Below are positions 13,479 through 13,703 of a stretch of DNA of 13,703 nucleotides, one piece after another; position 1 is the stretch's first letter; each line of letters opens with the position of its first letter. Under the pieces are notes generated by a model. It worked only from the letters and a program-made list of their open reading frames with translations, made no database searches and was not told the origin of the DNA. A program made the translations under genes and the position numbers. This DNA comes from an uncultured beta proteobacterium (GTDB lineage Bacteria > Pseudomonadota > Gammaproteobacteria > Burkholderiales > Burkholderiaceae): positions 1-13,703 of the forward strand of contig CAJAFJ010000568.1 in NCBI GenBank assembly GCA_903938955.1. The letters are read 5' to 3'.

Positions 13479-13703
13479 ATGCCTTTGCACATCCTGTTCA
13501 TCGAAGACGAAACGCCGTTTCGCGAGGCGCTGTGCGACATCTGCAACTTGGAGGGCTTTGCCGCCAGCGGTGTCGGCTCAATCCAGAGCTTCCAGGCTTG
13601 GCGCAACACCCACCGCTGCGATGTGCTGGTGGTGGATCGCAACCTGCCCGACGGCGACGGACTACAGGCGGTGGCGCTGCACCGCGGCGACAACGATGGG
13701 CCA
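13479..13703 (+). CDS. Response regulator, receiver domain only (runs off right edge)
   Basis: The first 75 codons of a second response regulator. It opens HILFIEDETPFREAL, whose Glu9-Asp10-Glu11 gives the acidic pocket, and carries VLVVDRNLPDGDGL with the phospho-acceptor Asp53. This is a clear CheY-like fold through about beta-strand 3. The Thr/Lys half of the receiver and any output domain lie beyond the window, so whether it is a transcription factor or another class cannot be said. No Shine-Dalgarno precedes the ATG. The upstream 240 bp belong to the divergent ATPase gene's intergenic region, so a promoter should lie there. It is unrelated in position to the regulator/kinase pair at 7395-9507, and its own kinase is probably to the right. 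Confidence 0.75.
   Translation, partial: MPLHILFIEDETPFREALCDICNLEGFAASGVGSIQSFQAWRNTHRCDVLVVDRNLPDGDGLQAVALHRGDNDGP

Noticed and set aside
13100..13693. A 197-codon minus-strand open frame at the right edge
   Set aside because: It overlaps the 5' end of the ATPase gene in another frame and is antisense to the receiver-domain gene. Its Ser/Arg-rich composition has no domain.

Overview
The window looks like the chromosome of a beta-proteobacterium, most likely of the Burkholderiales/Comamonadaceae type (Rhodoferax or Polaromonas-like). This rests on high GC in the core genes (67-70% in two 60-base lines counted by hand), on protein sequences that read like beta-proteobacterial homologues, and on the LysR/DUF2917 pairing. 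The genus is an inference from family resemblance. No database was searched.

Layout, left to right. (1) The N-terminal 175 codons of glmU run off the left edge on the minus strand. A PAP2-type membrane phosphatase starts divergently from it. (2) A DUF2917 gene on the minus strand runs tail-to-tail into the phosphatase gene, with 103 bp of overlap. It is divergent from a GcvA-like LysR regulator, and the short region between them carries a good ribosome binding site, a plausible sigma70 promoter and a perfect inverted repeat over its -35. (3) 5-formyltetrahydrofolate cyclo-ligase (fau) is convergent with the LysR gene and starts back-to-back with slt. (4) A tight plus-strand run follows: slt (lytic transglycosylase), a GST-family gene, cca (tRNA nucleotidyltransferase), an OmpR-type response regulator, a TctE-like histidine kinase and a PAS-PAS-GGDEF-EAL protein. 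Gaps run from -4 to +13 bp, with ATGA overlaps at cca/regulator and kinase/GGDEF-EAL, so co-transcription is likely. (5) A lone minus-strand AAA-ATPase-like/PD-(D/E)XK gene of visibly lower GC lies convergent to the run. (6) A response-regulator receiver domain, too short to be an obvious ORF, begins at 13479 and runs off the right edge.

Functionally the left and centre are housekeeping: envelope precursor synthesis (glmU), possibly lipid-phosphate recycling (PAP2), murein turnover (slt), folate salvage (fau) and tRNA maturation (cca). The regulator/kinase/GGDEF-EAL block couples an extracellular signal to transcription and probably to cyclic-di-GMP, since the GGDEF, I-site and EAL motifs are all intact.

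I saw no CRISPR array, rRNA, tRNA, insertion sequence or complete defence island. The most accessory-looking item is the ATPase/nuclease-fold gene, whose family is widespread but functionally obscure. I do not see a convincing wholly new multi-gene system. The best leads are that gene, the cca-linked signalling operon, and the DUF2917-LysR control region.
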